The notes below the pieces were generated by a model. That model had not been told where the DNA came from and did not search any database. It saw only the letters and a list, made by a program, of their open reading frames with translations. The translations under genes and the position numbers were made by a program. A stretch of DNA of 64,000 nucleotides from Variovorax sp. 679 (GTDB taxonomy: Bacteria > Pseudomonadota > Gammaproteobacteria > Burkholderiales > Burkholderiaceae_C): the NCBI RefSeq assembly GCF_003952185.1, contig NZ_RXFS01000002.1, forward strand, positions 186,001 to 250,000, given 5' to 3'. Shown piece after piece: positions 47,058-56,887 of the stretch. The first letter of the stretch is position 1, and every line of letters starts with the position of its first letter.

Positions 47058-47816
47058 ATGAACACGCCCACCCCATTCGACGAGCCCACGACGCCGTCCT
47101 TCAGTCCGCTCTACCAGCAGATCAAGACCCTGATCCTGCAGAGCCTGCAGGCCGGCGAGTGGAAGCCAGGCGAACCCATCCCGAGCGAGATGGACCTGGC
47201 GGTGCGCTATCGCGTGAGCCAGGGCACGGTGCGCAAGGCCATCGACGAGCTCTCGGCCGAAAACCTGGTGGTGCGCCGCCAGGGCAAGGGCACCTTCGTC
47301 GCCACCCATGCCGAGCAGCATGTGCAGTACCGCTTTCTCAAGCTCGTGCCCGACGAGGGCGACCCGAGCACCGAAGGCCCCGCCGTGCGCACCATCGTCG
47401 ACTGCAAGCGCCAGCGCGCATCGGCCGACGTGGCGCGCGCTCTCGGCCTGCGCACCGCCGACGCCGTGCTGCAGGTGCGCCGCGTGCTGGCCTATGGCGG
47501 AGTACCCACCATCCTCGAAGACCTGTGGCTGCCTGGCGCGCCCTTCAAGGGACTCACCGCCGAGCGGCTGCGTGCGTGGCCCGGCCCGATGTACGCACTC
47601 TTCGAAACCGAGTTCGGCGTGCGCATGGTGCGCGCCGAAGAAAAGATCCGCGCCGTGCTGCCCGATGCCGAACAGGCCGCGCTGCTCGACGTGACGCTGC
47701 AGATGCCCCTGCTGAGCGTGGAACGCGTGGCGCACACCTACCATGACACGCCCATGGAATTGCGCCGCGGGCTTTATCGCACCGACACGCACCACTACAG
47801 AAACCAGCTGGGCTGA
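47058..47816 (+). CDS. GntR/HutC-family regulator (UTRA domain)
   Basis: 252 residues. A winged helix-turn-helix at about 14-84 (PLYQQIKTLILQSLQAGEW, SEMDLAVRYRVSQGTVRKAI, GKGTFVA) is followed by a UTRA ligand-binding domain (ADAVLQVRRVLAYGG to ERVAHTYHDTPMELRRGLYR). HutC-type regulators respond to small metabolites. Its position between mdh-tam-acnB and sdhCDAB-gltA makes it a good candidate regulator of this TCA cluster, with an organic acid as possible effector. The palindrome in front of its gene suggests it also controls itself. Confidence 0.9.
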   Translation: MNTPTPFDEPTTPSFSPLYQQIKTLILQSLQAGEWKPGEPIPSEMDLAVRYRVSQGTVRKAIDELSAENLVVRRQGKGTFVATHAEQHVQYRFLKLVPDEGDPSTEGPAVRTIVDCKRQRASADVARALGLRTADAVLQVRRVLAYGGVPTILEDLWLPGAPFKGLTAERLRAWPGPMYALFETEFGVRMVRAEEKIRAVLPDAEQAALLDVTLQMPLLSVERVAHTYHDTPMELRRGLYRTDTHHYRNQLG

Positions 47817-48051
47817 TCCGATGCACACAAAGAAGGCCGAACACCTCGGCGCCAGCGCGCGCATGCAACGTGCGCGTTGCGCTACGAAGTCAATAGCATC
47901 CGACTGCAACGGTGCGCTGACTCGTGCGTGTCCGCAGCGCGATGGTGCATTGCAATAGAATTTTGCGTTGTTTGCACTTCCGCAGAAGAAACAAAAGCGT
48001 TCGCTCTCAGAACAAGCCAACAAGTCACAAAGCCACGAAAGCCATCCCCCA
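47817..48051 (+). promoter_or_regulatory. Leader region of the sdh operon
   Basis: 235 bases between gntR and sdhC. An AT-richer core around 47940-48000 holds GTGCA (47945) and TGCAC (47973) as an inverted repeat with an inner GCAA/TTGC pair, and a TAGAAT (47956-47961) that could be a -10 element. No convincing -35 was found and the TCTTATATAAGA palindrome is absent here. Confidence 0.4.
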
Positions 48052-48498
48052 ATGACAGAGCTTGCAACTCCCCCCCGGCCACCGCGTCGCGAATTCCGCA
48101 ACATCAATGCCTTCACCGATCTCACGACCTACCGGCTGCCGCCGGCGGGCATCGTGTCGATCCTGCACCGCGTCAGCGGCGTGCTGATGTTCCTGCTGCT
48201 GCCGTTCATCATCTGGATGTTCGACACCTCGCTGTCATCTGACTATTCGTTCGCGAAATTCAAGGCCGCCTTCAACGTCGGCATCGGCTTCGCTCCAGGC
48301 TGGTTCTTCAAGCTCGTCGCGCTCGCGCTCATCTGGGCCTACCTGCACCACTTCATCGCCGGCCTGCGCCACCTCTGGATGGACGTGAGCCACTCCGCGG
48401 TGAACAAGGAGTTCGGCAACACCTCGGCCATCTTCACGCTGGGTGCGAGCATCATCCTCACGCTGGCGCTCGGCGCCAAGCTGTTCGGCCTGTACTGA
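48052..48498 (+). CDS. sdhC: Succinate dehydrogenase cytochrome b556 subunit
   Basis: 148 residues from the ATG at 48052; the frame is open 28 codons further upstream, but homologues start near RREFRNINAF. Three transmembrane helices are visible (about 44-62, 83-104 and 122-145). The quinone/haem region includes SILHRVSGVL and HHFIAGLRHLWMD, which contain the likely haem-ligand histidines. SdhC and SdhD anchor the SdhAB dimer in the inner membrane and pass electrons to ubiquinone. It is the first gene of sdhCDAB. Confidence 0.94.
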   Translation: MTELATPPRPPRREFRNINAFTDLTTYRLPPAGIVSILHRVSGVLMFLLLPFIIWMFDTSLSSDYSFAKFKAAFNVGIGFAPGWFFKLVALALIWAYLHHFIAGLRHLWMDVSHSAVNKEFGNTSAIFTLGASIILTLALGAKLFGLY

Positions 48499-48510
48499 GA
48501 AGGAGCCAAC

Positions 48511-48876
48511 ATGTCTGTGAACTACGGCTCCAAACGCGTCGTCGTCGGCGCCCACTACGGTCTGCGCGACTGGCTCAGCCAGCGCATCACGGGTTGCCTG
48601 ATGGCGCTCTTCACGATCATCCTGCTCGCGCAGCTGATCTTCACCCGCGGCCCCATCGGTTACGACCTGTGGGCCGGCATCTTCGCCGCGCAGTGGATGA
48701 AGGTCCTGACCTTCTCCGTGATCGTCGCCCTGCTCTATCACGTGTGGGTCGGCATGCGCGACGTGTGGATGGACTACGTCCAGCCCGTCGCCATCCGTCT
48801 CGTGCTGCAAGTTTTCACCATCGTCTGGCTTGTCGGTTGTGCGGGTTGGGCCATTCAAGTGCTTTGGAAGATCTGA
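48511..48876 (+). CDS. sdhD: Succinate dehydrogenase membrane anchor subunit
   Basis: 121-residue hydrophobic anchor, 12 bases after sdhC. Three helices are apparent (about 24-42, 53-74 and 91-114). RDWLSQRITG and LLYHVWVGMRDVWMDYV hold the conserved Arg and His that take part in quinone and haem binding. The small gap and shared direction place it in sdhCDAB, and the ATG has AGAAGGAG upstream. The function is as for SdhC; the two subunits form the membrane part of complex II. Confidence 0.93.
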   Translation: MSVNYGSKRVVVGAHYGLRDWLSQRITGCLMALFTIILLAQLIFTRGPIGYDLWAGIFAAQWMKVLTFSVIVALLYHVWVGMRDVWMDYVQPVAIRLVLQVFTIVWLVGCAGWAIQVLWKI

Positions 48877-48882
48877 CCCACC

Positions 48883-50691
48883 ATGACCTACACAAAAGAA
48901 AAAATCACCAAGCGCAAGTTCGACGTCGTGATCGTCGGTGCCGGCGGCTCCGGCATGCGCGCCTCGCTGCAACTCGCACGTGCCGGCCTCAACGTGGCCG
49001 TGCTCTCCAAGGTGTTCCCGACCCGTTCGCACACCGTCGCGGCCCAGGGCGGCGTGGGCGCATCGCTCGGCAACATGAGCGAGGACAACTGGCACTACCA
49101 CTTCTACGACACGATCAAGGGCTCCGACTGGCTCGGTGACCAGGACGCGATCGAGTTCATGTGCCGCGAAGCACCGAAGGTCGTGTACGAGCTCGAACAC
49201 TTCGGCATGCCTTTCGACCGCAACCCCGACGGCACGATCTACCAGCGTCCGTTCGGCGGCCACACGGCCAACTACGGCGAGAAGCCCGTGCAGCGCGCCT
49301 GCGCCGCGGCCGACCGCACCGGCCACGCGATGCTGCACACGCTCTACCAGAAGAACGTCGAAGCCCGCACCCAGTTCTTCGTCGAATGGATGGCGCTCGA
49401 CCTCATCCGTGACGAAGAAGGCGACGTGGTCGGCGTGACCGCGCTCGAAATGGAAACCGGCGACCTGCACATCCTGCAGGCCAAGACCGTGCTGCTGGCC
49501 ACCGGCGGCGCGGGCCGCATCTTCCAGGCTTCGACCAACGCCTTCATCAACACCGGCGACGGCCTCGGCATGGCCGCCCGCTCGGGCATTCCGCTGCAGG
49601 ACATGGAGTTCTGGCAGTTCCACCCGACCGGCGTGGCCGGCGCGGGCGTGCTGCTGACCGAAGGCTGCCGCGGCGAAGGCGCGATCCTGCTGAACAGCAA
49701 CGGCGAGCGCTTCATGGAGCGCTATGCGCCCACGCTGAAGGACCTGGCGCCGCGCGACTTCGTCTCGCGCTCGATGGACCAGGAAATCAAGGAAGGCCGT
49801 GGCTGCGGTCCCAACAAGGACTACGTGCTGCTCAAGCTCGACCACCTTGGCGCGGACACCATCCACAAGCGCCTGCCCTCGGTGTACGAGATCGGCGTCA
49901 ATTTCGCCAACGTCGACATCACGAAGGAACCGATCCCCGTCGTGCCGACCATCCACTACCAGATGGGCGGCATCCCGACCAACATCCACGGCCAGGTCGT
50001 GGTGCAGAAGGGCGAGGACAACAGCGCCGTCGTGAACGGCCTCTACGCCGTGGGCGAATGCTCCTGCGTGAGCGTGCACGGCGCCAACCGCCTGGGCACG
50101 AACTCGCTGCTCGACCTGCTGGTGTTCGGCCGCGCTGCCGGCAACCACATCGTCGAGTTCAACGACAAGCTCAAGGAACACAAGCCCCTGCCCAACGATG
50201 CGGCCGACCGCACGCTGGAGCGCCTGAACCGCCTCGAAGCCACCACCGGCGGCGAGTACGCGCAGGACGTGGCCGGAGAGATCCGTGCCGTCATGCAGCA
50301 GCATGCGGCCGTGTTCCGCAAGCAGGCCTCGATGGACGAAGGCGTGACCAAGATCGCCGCCGTGCGCGAGCGCGTCAAGGCCATCGGCCTGAAGGACAAG
50401 TCGAAGGTGTTCAACACCGCCCGCATCGAAGCGCTGGAAGTCGACAACCTGATCGAAGTGGCGCAGGCCACCATGGTCTCGGCCGCCGCCCGCAAGGAAT
50501 GCCGCGGCGCCCACACGGTGGAAGACTACGAACGCCCGGCGGACGACCCGGTCGCCCCGCTCGGCCGCGACGACGCCAACTGGATGAAGCACACCCTCTG
50601 GTACAGCGCCGACAACCGCCTCTCGTACAAGCCGGTCAAGCTGCAGCCGCTCACCGTGGCCTCGGTTCCGCCGAAGGTCCGCACGTTCTAA
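48883..50691 (+). CDS. sdhA: Succinate dehydrogenase flavoprotein subunit
   Basis: 602-residue catalytic subunit that oxidises succinate to fumarate. The FAD-binding GAGGSG is at 19-24, and the histidine that carries FAD covalently is H50 in [10 protein letters not shown]. The substrate-binding block includes [20 protein letters not shown], and [19 protein letters not shown] is the second FAD motif. The gene is six bases after sdhD and is followed by sdhB. FAD attachment is aided by SdhE, encoded two genes downstream. Confidence 0.98.
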   Translation: MTYTKEKITKRKFDVVIVGAGGSGMRASLQLARAGLNVAVLSKVFPTRSHTVAAQGGVGASLGNMSEDNWHYHFYDTIKGSDWLGDQDAIEFMCREAPKVVYELEHFGMPFDRNPDGTIYQRPFGGHTANYGEKPVQRACAAADRTGHAMLHTLYQKNVEARTQFFVEWMALDLIRDEEGDVVGVTALEMETGDLHILQAKTVLLATGGAGRIFQASTNAFINTGDGLGMAARSGIPLQDMEFWQFHPTGVAGAGVLLTEGCRGEGAILLNSNGERFMERYAPTLKDLAPRDFVSRSMDQEIKEGRGCGPNKDYVLLKLDHLGADTIHKRLPSVYEIGVNFANVDITKEPIPVVPTIHYQMGGIPTNIHGQVVVQKGEDNSAVVNGLYAVGECSCVSVHGANRLGTNSLLDLLVFGRAAGNHIVEFNDKLKEHKPLPNDAADRTLERLNRLEATTGGEYAQDVAGEIRAVMQQHAAVFRKQASMDEGVTKIAAVRERVKAIGLKDKSKVFNTARIEALEVDNLIEVAQATMVSAAARKECRGAHTVEDYERPADDPVAPLGRDDANWMKHTLWYSADNRLSYKPVKLQPLTVASVPPKVRTF

Positions 50692-50740
50692 AAGAACGGC
50701 TCACAGTCAGCTCATACAAAGCATTCACAAGGTCACTACG

Positions 50741-51442
50741 ATGAAGCGCACATTCCAGATCTACCGCTACGACCCGGACAAGGACGCCAAGCCCTACATG
50801 CAGACGGTCGAGATCGAACTCGACGGCCACGAGCGCATGCTGCTCGACGCCCTCATGAAGCTCAAGGCACAGGACCCGACCCTGTCGTTCCGCCGCTCGT
50901 GCCGCGAAGGCGTCTGCGGCTCCGACGCGATGAACATCAACGGCAAGAACGGTCTGGCCTGCCTGACCAACATGAACACGCTCAAGGGCACCGTGGTGCT
51001 CAAGCCGCTGCCGGGCCTGCCCGTCATCCGCGACCTGATCGTGGACATGACGCAGTTCTTCAAGCAGTACAACTCGATCAAGCCGTACCTGCAGAACGAC
51101 AGCGTGCCGCCCGAGAAGGAACGCCTGCAGTCGCCCGAAGAGCGCGAAGAGCTCAACGGCCTGTACGAGTGCATTCTTTGCGCGAGCTGCTCCACGAGCT
51201 GCCCGAGCTTCTGGTGGAACCCCGACAAGTTCGTGGGCCCCGCCGGCCTGCTGCAGGCCTACCGCTTCATCGCCGACAGCCGCGACGAAGCCACCGCCGA
51301 GCGCCTGGACAACCTGGAAGACCCGTACCGCCTGTTCCGCTGCCACACGATCATGAACTGCGTGGACGTGTGCCCCAAGAGCCTGAACCCGACCAAGGCC
51401 ATCGGCAAGATCAAGGAATTGATGGTGCGCCGCGCCATCTGA
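50741..51442 (+). CDS. sdhB: Succinate dehydrogenase iron-sulfur subunit
   Basis: 233 residues with all three cluster sets: [25 protein letters not shown] spacing for [2Fe-2S], [12 protein letters not shown] for [4Fe-4S] and [17 protein letters not shown] for [3Fe-4S]. It carries electrons from SdhA to the membrane quinone. The gene lies 49 bases after sdhA, in operon with sdhE and gltA. Length and motif order match E. coli SdhB (238). Confidence 0.98.
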   Translation: MKRTFQIYRYDPDKDAKPYMQTVEIELDGHERMLLDALMKLKAQDPTLSFRRSCREGVCGSDAMNINGKNGLACLTNMNTLKGTVVLKPLPGLPVIRDLIVDMTQFFKQYNSIKPYLQNDSVPPEKERLQSPEEREELNGLYECILCASCSTSCPSFWWNPDKFVGPAGLLQAYRFIADSRDEATAERLDNLEDPYRLFRCHTIMNCVDVCPKSLNPTKAIGKIKELMVRRAI

Positions 51443-51470
51443 CCCTGATCCATCTGTTCGAGACGCCACC

Positions 51471-51785
51471 ATGCAACCCGCCACCGACTCCGCCGAACTG
51501 CTCAGCGAACGTGCGCTGAGCAAGCTCAAATGGCGCTGCCGGCGCGGACTGCTCGAGAACGACCTGTTCATCGCCCGCTTCTTCGAGCGGCACGAATCCC
51601 GCATGACCGTGGGTCAGGCGGGAGCGATGGAGACATTGATGGACCTGTCGGACAACGATCTCCTCGACCTCCTTCTGCGTAGAAAGGAGCCCGAGCCCGA
51701 ATGGGCCGGGGCCGAGGTGGTCGCGTTGCTGCAGCTGATGCGCACCGACGGCGCGCAGCGTCCTGCAATTTCTCCTTCGTCCTGA
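51471..51785 (+). CDS. sdhE: FAD assembly factor SdhE
   Basis: 104-residue protein of the SdhE/Sdh5 family, needed for covalent flavinylation of SdhA. The signature RGLLE is at residues 25-29 in WRCRRGLLENDLF, followed by the family's helical pattern (ALMDLSDNDLLDLLLRRKEPE-like). It sits between sdhB (28-base gap) and gltA (24-base gap), the common place for this gene in beta-proteobacteria. The C-terminal tail after the fold is variable and probably disordered. Confidence 0.92.
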   Translation: MQPATDSAELLSERALSKLKWRCRRGLLENDLFIARFFERHESRMTVGQAGAMETLMDLSDNDLLDLLLRRKEPEPEWAGAEVVALLQLMRTDGAQRPAISPSS

Positions 51786-51809
51786 ATCCACCTCTGAAAG
51801 TAAACCGAA

Positions 51810-53120
51810 ATGAAAGCATCCGATACCAAGGCCACGCTGTCGTTCAGCAACGGCGGCGACAGCGTCGAACTGCCGATCTACAAGGGCACCGTTGGCCCCG
51901 ACGTGATCGATATCCGCAAGCTGTACGCACAGACCGGCATGTTCACGTACGACCCGGGCTTCATGTCGACCGCCGCCTGCCAGTCGGCCATCACGTACAT
52001 CGATGGCGACAAGGGCGAGCTGCTGTACCGCGGCTACCCCATCGAGCAGCTCGCTACCAACTGCGACTTCCTCGAGACCTGCCACCTGCTGCTGTACGGT
52101 GAACTGCCGGACGCCGCCAAGAAGGCCAACTTCACCAAGCTCGTGACGAACCACACGATGGTGAACGAGCAGATGCAGTTCTTCCTGCGTGGCTTCCGCC
52201 GCGACGCACACCCGATGGCCATCATGACCGGCCTGGTGGGCGCCCTGTCGGCCTTCTATCACGACAGCACGGACATCAACAATCCCGAGCACCGCGAGAT
52301 CGCCGCGATCCGCCTGATCGCGAAGATGCCCACGCTCGTGGCCATGGCCTACAAGTACACGATCGGCCAGCCGTACATGTACCCGAAGAACGACCTGAGC
52401 TACGCCGGCAACTTCCTGCACATGATGTTCGCCACGCCGTGCGAGGAGTACAAGGTGAACCCGGTGCTCGAGCGCGCGCTCGACCGCATCTTCATCCTGC
52501 ACGCAGACCACGAGCAGAACGCCTCGACCTCGACCGTGCGCCTGTGCGGCTCGTCGGGCACGAACCCCTTCGCGGCCATCGCGGCCGGTGTGGCCTGCCT
52601 CTGGGGCCCGGCCCACGGCGGCGCCAACGAGGCAGCACTCAACATGCTGTACGACATCCAGAAGGAAGGCGGCGTCGAGAAGATCGGCGAGTTCATCAAG
52701 AAGGTCAAGGACAAGAACTCGAACGTCAAGCTGATGGGCTTCGGCCACCGCGTGTACAAGAACTACGACCCGCGCGCCAAGCTGATGCAGGAAACCTGCA
52801 ACGAAGTGCTGACCGAGCTGGGCCTGGAACAAGACCCGCTGTTCAAGCTCGCCAAGGAACTCGAGAAGATCGCCCTGGAAGACGAGTACTTCGTGTCGCG
52901 CAAGCTGTACCCGAACGTCGACTTCTACTCGGGCATCGTGCAACGCGCCATCGGCATCCCGGTGCCGCTGTTCACCGCGATCTTCGCGCTGGCCCGCACG
53001 GTCGGCTGGATCGCCCAGCTGAACGAAATGATCGGCGACCCCGAGTACAAGATCGGCCGCCCGCGCCAGCTGTTCGAAGGCTCGCCGAAGCGTGACGTGA
53101 AGCCGATCTCGGCTCGCTGA
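51810..53120 (+). CDS. gltA: Citrate synthase
   Basis: 436-residue type II (hexameric, NADH-sensitive class) citrate synthase that condenses acetyl-CoA and oxaloacetate. Active-site blocks are present: [46 protein letters not shown] (catalytic His) and [16 protein letters not shown] (with the catalytic Asp). The length equals E. coli GltA (427) within a few residues. It ends the sdhCDAB-sdhE-gltA operon, which is closed by a perfect terminator. Confidence 0.98.
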   Translation: MKASDTKATLSFSNGGDSVELPIYKGTVGPDVIDIRKLYAQTGMFTYDPGFMSTAACQSAITYIDGDKGELLYRGYPIEQLATNCDFLETCHLLLYGELPDAAKKANFTKLVTNHTMVNEQMQFFLRGFRRDAHPMAIMTGLVGALSAFYHDSTDINNPEHREIAAIRLIAKMPTLVAMAYKYTIGQPYMYPKNDLSYAGNFLHMMFATPCEEYKVNPVLERALDRIFILHADHEQNASTSTVRLCGSSGTNPFAAIAAGVACLWGPAHGGANEAALNMLYDIQKEGGVEKIGEFIKKVKDKNSNVKLMGFGHRVYKNYDPRAKLMQETCNEVLTELGLEQDPLFKLAKELEKIALEDEYFVSRKLYPNVDFYSGIVQRAIGIPVPLFTAIFALARTVGWIAQLNEMIGDPEYKIGRPRQLFEGSPKRDVKPISAR

Positions 53121-53145
53121 TCCGCCTCGTCCGGTTTCGATCGCG

Positions 53146-53172
53146 AAAGCTGCCTTCGGGCAGCTTTTTTTT
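53146..53172 (+). terminator. Rho-independent terminator of the sdh-gltA operon
   Basis: AAAGCTGCC-TTCG-GGCAGCTTT is a nine-base stem with a UUCG tetraloop, running into eight T residues, 25 bases after the gltA stop. A textbook intrinsic terminator. Confidence 0.95.
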
Positions 53173-53225
53173 GGCCTGTAAATTGCGGTCTCCTTCTTGT
53201 TGTTCGACGGAAAAGGAGAAAGCAG

Positions 53226-54305
53226 ATGGCAGTTTCTCGACGCGTAACCCGTTTGTGTTCAAGGGCAGCATGCATCGCCCTCGCCGCGACAGCCCTGTTC
53301 GGCTGCGCGAGCGATGCGAACCGATCCGCACCACCTTCGACGGCACCCGGTGCGCAGCAGCAGGTGGCGGTGAAGGTCCTCATCATCAGCATGTTCAAGC
53401 CCGAGGCGCAGGTGTGGCTCGAGCCGCTGAAGCTGAACCGGGAGATCAAGGTGCCGGGCCTGTCCGCCGACGACCCGGCGGTGCGGTGCAACGCCGATTC
53501 GGTGTGCCAGGTGACCACCGGCATGGGCCACACCAATGCGGCGGCCTCCATCACGGCGCTGGTGTTCAGCGGGAAGTTCGACCTCTCGAAGACCTACTTC
53601 CTGGTGGCCGGCATCGCGGGCGTCGACCCGAATGTCTCGACCATCGGCTCGGCCACCTGGGCCCGGTACCTGGTCGACTTCGGCATCGCGCACGAGATCG
53701 ACGCACGCGAGATGCCCTCGACCTGGCGGTCCGGCTACTTCGGCATCGGCGCCAAGGATCCGGACTCCAAGCCCAAGTTCGAATATCGCACCGAGGTCTT
53801 CCGCCTCGACGAGAAGCTGCTGCAGAAGGCCCTGAAGCTGTCGGCCAACGCACCGCTGGCCGACAACGACAAGGCGCGCGCCTATCGCGCCAGGTATCCG
53901 CAGCCGACGGCCAAAGCCCGTCCTTCCGTCCTGCAATGCGACACCGCGGCCGGAGACACCTACTGGCACGGCAAATACCTCGGAGAGACGGCCACGCGCT
54001 GGGTTTCGCTCGTGACCGATGGGCAGGGCAAGTACTGCACCACCCAGCAGGAGGACAACGCCACCTACGAGGCGTTGAAGCGGGGCGCCAGCGCCGGGCT
54101 GCTCGACCTGCGGCGAGTGGCCGTGCTGCGCACCGCGTCGAACTTCGACCGGCCCCATCCGGGGCAGACGGCGTACGCCTCGCTGTCGGCCGAGTCGGGC
54201 GGATTCCCGATCTCCACCGCCAACCTCCTGATCGCAGGGCGGCCCCTGGTCGATGCGATCGTGAGCAACTGGTCGGCCTGGCGCACAGGGATCCCGGCAG
54301 ACTGA
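53226..54305 (+). CDS. Purine nucleoside permease (NUP)-type lipoprotein
   Basis: 359 residues, with a strong ribosome-binding site (AAAAGGAG) before the ATG. A signal peptide with lipobox (ALFGC, Cys27) makes it a lipoprotein. The rest matches the NUP family: VLIISMFKPEAQVW, TTGMGHTNAAASI, YFLVAGIAGVDPN, QEDNATYEAL and NFDRPHPGQTAY. The fold is related to nucleoside phosphorylases. The family was named from a yeast nucleoside transporter, but bacterial members look like periplasmic nucleoside-binding or hydrolysing proteins, so 'permease' should be taken with care. It is flanked by the gltA terminator and a LysR gene. Confidence 0.8.
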   Translation: MAVSRRVTRLCSRAACIALAATALFGCASDANRSAPPSTAPGAQQQVAVKVLIISMFKPEAQVWLEPLKLNREIKVPGLSADDPAVRCNADSVCQVTTGMGHTNAAASITALVFSGKFDLSKTYFLVAGIAGVDPNVSTIGSATWARYLVDFGIAHEIDAREMPSTWRSGYFGIGAKDPDSKPKFEYRTEVFRLDEKLLQKALKLSANAPLADNDKARAYRARYPQPTAKARPSVLQCDTAAGDTYWHGKYLGETATRWVSLVTDGQGKYCTTQQEDNATYEALKRGASAGLLDLRRVAVLRTASNFDRPHPGQTAYASLSAESGGFPISTANLLIAGRPLVDAIVSNWSAWRTGIPAD

Positions 54306-54366
54306 TCGGCGATGCCTTTCGAGGACGAACTCCCAAGCCAGTTGCGCGCTCGTCTCAGGACGGCAG

Positions 54367-54395
54367 CGATGCCATCTCGGATTGCGATGGCATCG
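54367..54395. promoter_or_regulatory. LysR-type box upstream of the LysR gene
   Basis: CGATGCCATC, nine bases, GATGGCATCG: a perfect ten-base inverted repeat whose centre is ATC-N9-GAT (T-N11-A), the classical LysR recognition form. A second small palindrome, ATCGC-AAAAC-GCGAT, is at 54426-54440. Confidence 0.6.
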
Positions 54396-54456
54396 TGCCA
54401 AAAACAAGGGGAAAATAGCCATCACATCGCAAAACGCGATGACTCCCCGCAGTCCC

Positions 54457-55401
54457 ATGAGCACGTCCGAACGCAACTTCGCCCGCCGCATCGACCTCAC
54501 GTCGCTGCAGTTGTTCGTGGCCGTCTGCGAACTGGGCAGCATCGGCCGCGCGGCGGAGCGCGAATTCATCGCGGCCTCGGCCATCAGCAAGCGGCTGTCG
54601 GACCTCGAAGCCACGCTCGGCACCACCCTGCTCTACCGCCACGCGCGCGGCGTCGACCTCACGCCCGCTGGCGAAAGCCTGCTGCACCACGCGCGCTCGG
54701 TGCTCTACAGCCTCGAGAAGATGCAGGGCGAGCTCAGCGAATACGCCGACGGCGTGCGCGGCCACGTGCGGGTGCACGCCAACATCTCGGCGATCGTGCA
54801 GTTCCTGCCGGAAGACCTGGGCGTGTTCACGCGCGCCCACGAGGCCATCAAGATCGACCTTGAAGAACACCTGAGCAGCGAAGTGATCCGTGCCGTGCAG
54901 GAAGGCGCGGCCGATCTCGGCGTGTGCCACGTGGCCGGCGGCGCGGGCGAGCTGCAGAGCCTCTCGTACCGCCACGACCGCCTCGCGCTCATCGTGCCCA
55001 CGGGGCATGCGCTGGCGGCGCAGGGCAGCATCGACTTCGTCGACTCGCTCGACTTCGATCACGTCGGCCTGCACACCAACAGCTCCATCTACGTCGCGAT
55101 GCACGAGGCCGCGCTGGACGCGGGCCGCAGCATCAAGCTGCGCATCCATGTGACGGGCCTCGACGCCATGTGCCGCATGATCGAGAACGGCCTGGGCATC
55201 GGCGTGATGCCGCAGCGCGCCTTCGAGCTCATGCGCAACGGCATCGGCCACGGCCTCGTGAGCATGGCGCTCAACGACGCCTGGGCCGCGCGCGAAATCA
55301 GGCTGGTGGCACGCGACTTCTCCACCCTGCCCGTGGCGGCGCGCTCGCTGGTGAATCACCTGCACGCGGCCGCGGATGCCGGCGAACAGCTCGCGGCCTA
55401 G
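54457..55401 (+). CDS. LysR-family transcriptional regulator
   Basis: 314 residues from the ATG at 54457. An ATG at 54439 and an in-frame start at 54382 are possible, but they overlap the palindromes that look like its own operator. The helix-turn-helix is at about 12-70 (LTSLQLFVAVCELGSIGRAA, ASAISKRLSDLEATLG, LLYRHARGVDLTPAGE), followed by a periplasmic-binding-like effector domain from about residue 90. Orientation and closeness to leuC (48 bases) suggest control of leuCDB or of itself; LeuO-like function is not claimed. Effector unknown. Confidence 0.88.
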   Translation: MSTSERNFARRIDLTSLQLFVAVCELGSIGRAAEREFIAASAISKRLSDLEATLGTTLLYRHARGVDLTPAGESLLHHARSVLYSLEKMQGELSEYADGVRGHVRVHANISAIVQFLPEDLGVFTRAHEAIKIDLEEHLSSEVIRAVQEGAADLGVCHVAGGAGELQSLSYRHDRLALIVPTGHALAAQGSIDFVDSLDFDHVGLHTNSSIYVAMHEAALDAGRSIKLRIHVTGLDAMCRMIENGLGIGVMPQRAFELMRNGIGHGLVSMALNDAWAAREIRLVARDFSTLPVAARSLVNHLHAAADAGEQLAA

Positions 55402-55449
55402 GCCGCAACGACAGACAATTCCATTTCCCCACGAAAGACAGAGACCGAC

Positions 55450-56871
55450 ATGGCACGCACGCTCTACGACAAGATCTGGGACGAACACGTCGTCCACACC
55501 GAGGAAGACGGCACCGCGATCCTCTACATCGACCGCCACCTGGTGCACGAAGTCACCAGCCCGCAGGCATTCGAAGGCCTGCGCGAGGCCGGCCGCAAGC
55601 TGTGGCGCATCAGCTCGGTGGTGGCCACCGCCGACCACAACACGCCCACCACCGGCTGGGAGCGCGGCTACGAAGGCATCGCCGACCCGACCAGCAAGGA
55701 ACAGGTCACCACGCTCGACCACAACATCGCCGAGTTCGGCGCCGCCGCGTTCTTCCCCTTCCTGAGCAAGCGCCAGGGCATCGTGCACGTGATCGGCCCC
55801 GAGTCCGGCGCGACGCTGCCGGGCATGACGGTGGTCTGCGGCGACTCGCACACCTCCACGCACGGCGCGTTCGGCGCGCTGGCGCACGGCATCGGCACCA
55901 GCGAGGTCGAGCACGTCATGGCCACGCAGACGCTGCTGGGCAAGAAGGCCAAGAACATGCTCGTGAAGGTCGAGGGCAAGCTGCCCCTGGGCTGCACGGC
56001 CAAGGACATCGTGCTGGCCATCATCGGCAAGATCGGCACGGCCGGCGGCACGGGCTACACCATCGAGTTCGCGGGCTCGGCCATTCGCGACCTCAGCATG
56101 GAAGGCCGCATGACGGTCTGCAACATGGCCATCGAGGCCGGCGCGCGCGCCGGGCTGGTGGCGGTCGACGAGAAGACCATCAGCTACGTGAAGGGCCGCC
56201 CGCTCGCGCCCACCGGCGTGGAATGGGACCAGGCCGTGACCTACTGGCGCACGCTGCAATCCGACCCAGGCGCGAAGTTCGACGCCGTGGTCGAGCTCGA
56301 CGCGACGCAGATCCAGCCGCAGGTGACCTGGGGAACCTCGCCCGAGATGGTGGTCGAGATCAACGGCCGCGTGCCCGATCCCGACAAGGAAAAGGACGCG
56401 AGCAAGCGCGGCGCCATCGAGCGCGCGCTGGTCTACATGGGCCTGGAGCCCAACAAGGCCATGAACGACATCTTCATCGACAAGGTGTTCATCGGCTCGT
56501 GCACCAACAGCCGCATCGAGGACATGCGCGAAGCCGCCGCCGTGGTGAAGAAGCTCGGCCAGAAGGTCGCGAAGAACGTGAAACTCGCGATGGTCGTGCC
56601 CGGCTCGGGCGTGGTGAAGGAACAGGCCGAGCGCGAAGGCCTCGACCAGATTTTCAAGGCCGCCGGCTTCGAATGGCGCGAGCCCGGCTGCTCGATGTGC
56701 CTGGCCATGAACGCCGACCGCCTGGAGCCCGGCGAGCGCTGCGCATCCACCAGCAACCGCAACTTCGAAGGCCGCCAGGGCGCCGGTGGCCGCACCCACC
56801 TCGTGAGCCCGGCCATGGCCGCGGCCGCGGCCGTGCACGGCCACTTCGTCGACGTCCGTACGTTCGCCTGA
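55450..56871 (+). CDS. leuC: 3-isopropylmalate dehydratase large subunit
   Basis: 473 residues, the [4Fe-4S] subunit that isomerises 2-isopropylmalate to 3-isopropylmalate in leucine synthesis. Cluster cysteines are C351 (GSCTNSR), C414 and C417 (GCSMC), with the usual spacing. [20 protein letters not shown] is the family's substrate-binding block. It is followed after 16 bases by leuD, which encodes the small subunit. It belongs to leuC-leuD-leuB, possibly starting in the 48-base gap after the LysR gene. Confidence 0.98.
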   Translation: MARTLYDKIWDEHVVHTEEDGTAILYIDRHLVHEVTSPQAFEGLREAGRKLWRISSVVATADHNTPTTGWERGYEGIADPTSKEQVTTLDHNIAEFGAAAFFPFLSKRQGIVHVIGPESGATLPGMTVVCGDSHTSTHGAFGALAHGIGTSEVEHVMATQTLLGKKAKNMLVKVEGKLPLGCTAKDIVLAIIGKIGTAGGTGYTIEFAGSAIRDLSMEGRMTVCNMAIEAGARAGLVAVDEKTISYVKGRPLAPTGVEWDQAVTYWRTLQSDPGAKFDAVVELDATQIQPQVTWGTSPEMVVEINGRVPDPDKEKDASKRGAIERALVYMGLEPNKAMNDIFIDKVFIGSCTNSRIEDMREAAAVVKKLGQKVAKNVKLAMVVPGSGVVKEQAEREGLDQIFKAAGFEWREPGCSMCLAMNADRLEPGERCASTSNRNFEGRQGAGGRTHLVSPAMAAAAAVHGHFVDVRTFA

Positions 56872-56887
56872 ACACAGAGAGATTCAT

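Noticed and set aside
54355..56844. 829-codon minus-strand frame opposite the LysR gene and leuC
   Set aside because: Spans two real genes and their gap on the other strand; no family motifs.
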